This document shows positions 63,430 through 64,000 of a stretch of DNA of 64,000 nucleotides, piece after piece. The position numbers and the translations under genes were made by a program. Below the pieces are notes generated by a model. It had not been told where the DNA came from, ran no database searches, and saw only the letters and a list, made by a program, of their open reading frames with translations. The stretch is taken from the NCBI RefSeq assembly GCF_026535915.1, contig NZ_JAFNPF010000001.1, positions 992,001-1,056,000 on the forward strand, read 5' to 3'. The DNA comes from Snodgrassella sp945267035 (GTDB lineage: Bacteria > Pseudomonadota > Gammaproteobacteria > Burkholderiales > Neisseriaceae). The first letter of the stretch is position 1. Every line of letters begins with the position of its first letter.

Positions 63430-64000
63430 ATGCAACGCCAGACAACTTGGCTAGCGCCTCGGCCTGTTCGTTGGTTTACCTGGCTGGCTGTGTATACCTT
63501 GGCCATAACACTGAATAGAAAATATGCTGATTTTATTATTATCTGGCTTGGTTTAGAGGTAAGTACCCACTGGCAACATTGGCTGATCTCAATTTTACCC
63601 GCTGTGGTTGTGGTCACAATACTGCTTTTAATTCGCTGTATTTGGTATCAATTGTGGCTGATTTATCAACGAAATAATGAGTATGTTTATCATGAAAAGG
63701 TATTAAATAATCAGAAATATTGGTCAGAATATATGTTTCTGGAAGAGGTGATATTTCGCTGCGGACAGTTGAATCATGTGTCAGATTTTTATGATTATTT
63801 GGATCAGGTAGTGGAAGACAGAAAAAAATCTGTTTTTGAATCCATGAGTATGGAATTAACTACGTTGACTAATGCTTCTGTCTATACTGATCGTTTGCAT
63901 TTTGTGCTCTCCCAGTTGGTACAAACTTTATCCTCCCGAAAATTTTTCACCGAACAATATAGTCATTATCTTTGGCTATGGAGTGCTGATAAAGAAAGTT
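63430..64000 (+). CDS. Membrane protein, 5' part, cut by the window edge
   Basis: An open frame from the ATG at 63430 (MQRQTTWLAPRPVRWFTWLA) runs to the window end without a stop, 190 codons. Two membrane helices are visible: about residues 14-42 (AVYTLAITLNRKYADFIIIW) and 54-72 (ISILPAVVVVTILLLIRCIW), followed by a soluble region (YWSEYMFLEEVIFRCGQLNH). It starts 1 base after the Sel1 stop, so it is in the same transcript. I do not recognise the family; it may be a further T6SS effector, immunity or membrane component. Confidence 0.65.
   Translation, partial: MQRQTTWLAPRPVRWFTWLAVYTLAITLNRKYADFIIIWLGLEVSTHWQHWLISILPAVVVVTILLLIRCIWYQLWLIYQRNNEYVYHEKVLNNQKYWSEYMFLEEVIFRCGQLNHVSDFYDYLDQVVEDRKKSVFESMSMELTTLTNASVYTDRLHFVLSQLVQTLSSRKFFTEQYSHYLWLWSADKES

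Overview
The window looks like the chromosome of an AT-rich betaproteobacterium of the family Neisseriaceae, and the gene content fits a Snodgrassella-like bee-gut symbiont best. This is inference: it rests on the proteobacterial (non-E. coli) type of GshA, the very short ProQ, DUF484 fused tightly to dapF, large AT-rich intergenic stretches, and a type VI secretion (T6SS) locus with many toxin and immunity leftovers. No database search was possible.

Left part (1-36,902) is mostly housekeeping. It holds the 3' end of recD; mtnN; a SpoIIAA/STAS-like gene; eno-ftsB; tRNA-Ser(GCU) with a textbook promoter and terminator; an aroC-proQ-tatD run; a pqiABC lipid-transport operon with an extra small lipoprotein; the leucine genes leuC, leuD and leuB with two tiny entericidin-type lipoproteins lodged between leuC and leuD; then gshA-trpS-gshB-dgkA, dapF-DUF484-membrane protein, an Ala/Thr/Ser-rich lipoprotein, etfD (ETF-quinone oxidoreductase), a Gln-rich unknown, tRNA-Thr(CGU), a YfeH-type transporter, a Pit phosphate transporter, hemH, trhP and recO.

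Middle part (36,903-41,193) is a very AT-rich, gene-poor island. It carries a frameshifted SUKH-3 immunity gene, a 41-residue membrane peptide, a DUF4177 gene, a broken toxin C-terminus next to an intact SUKH-4-type immunity gene, and another decayed fragment. It reads as a graveyard of toxin/immunity cassettes beside the T6SS locus.

Right part (41,194-64,000) is a T6SS locus, all on the plus strand: tssB, tssC, a PAAR gene, tssK, tssL, an OmpA-domain membrane protein, hcp, clpV (tssH), then an effector/immunity block, vgrG, a DUF4123 adaptor, a Sel1-repeat protein and the start of a membrane protein cut by the window edge. tssA, tssE, tssF, tssG, tssJ and tssM are not seen here and may lie downstream. 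The effector block is the most unusual part. Four DUF3304 lipoproteins (probable Tle1-type immunity proteins) alternate with effector starts, and the whole arrangement is a tandem duplication with an exact 2,281-bp offset. In the first copy the phospholipase gene is cut to 133 codons; in the second it is a full 1,504-codon gene with a DUF2235 hydrolase core, a charged low-complexity insert inside the catalytic domain and a long coiled-coil C-terminus.
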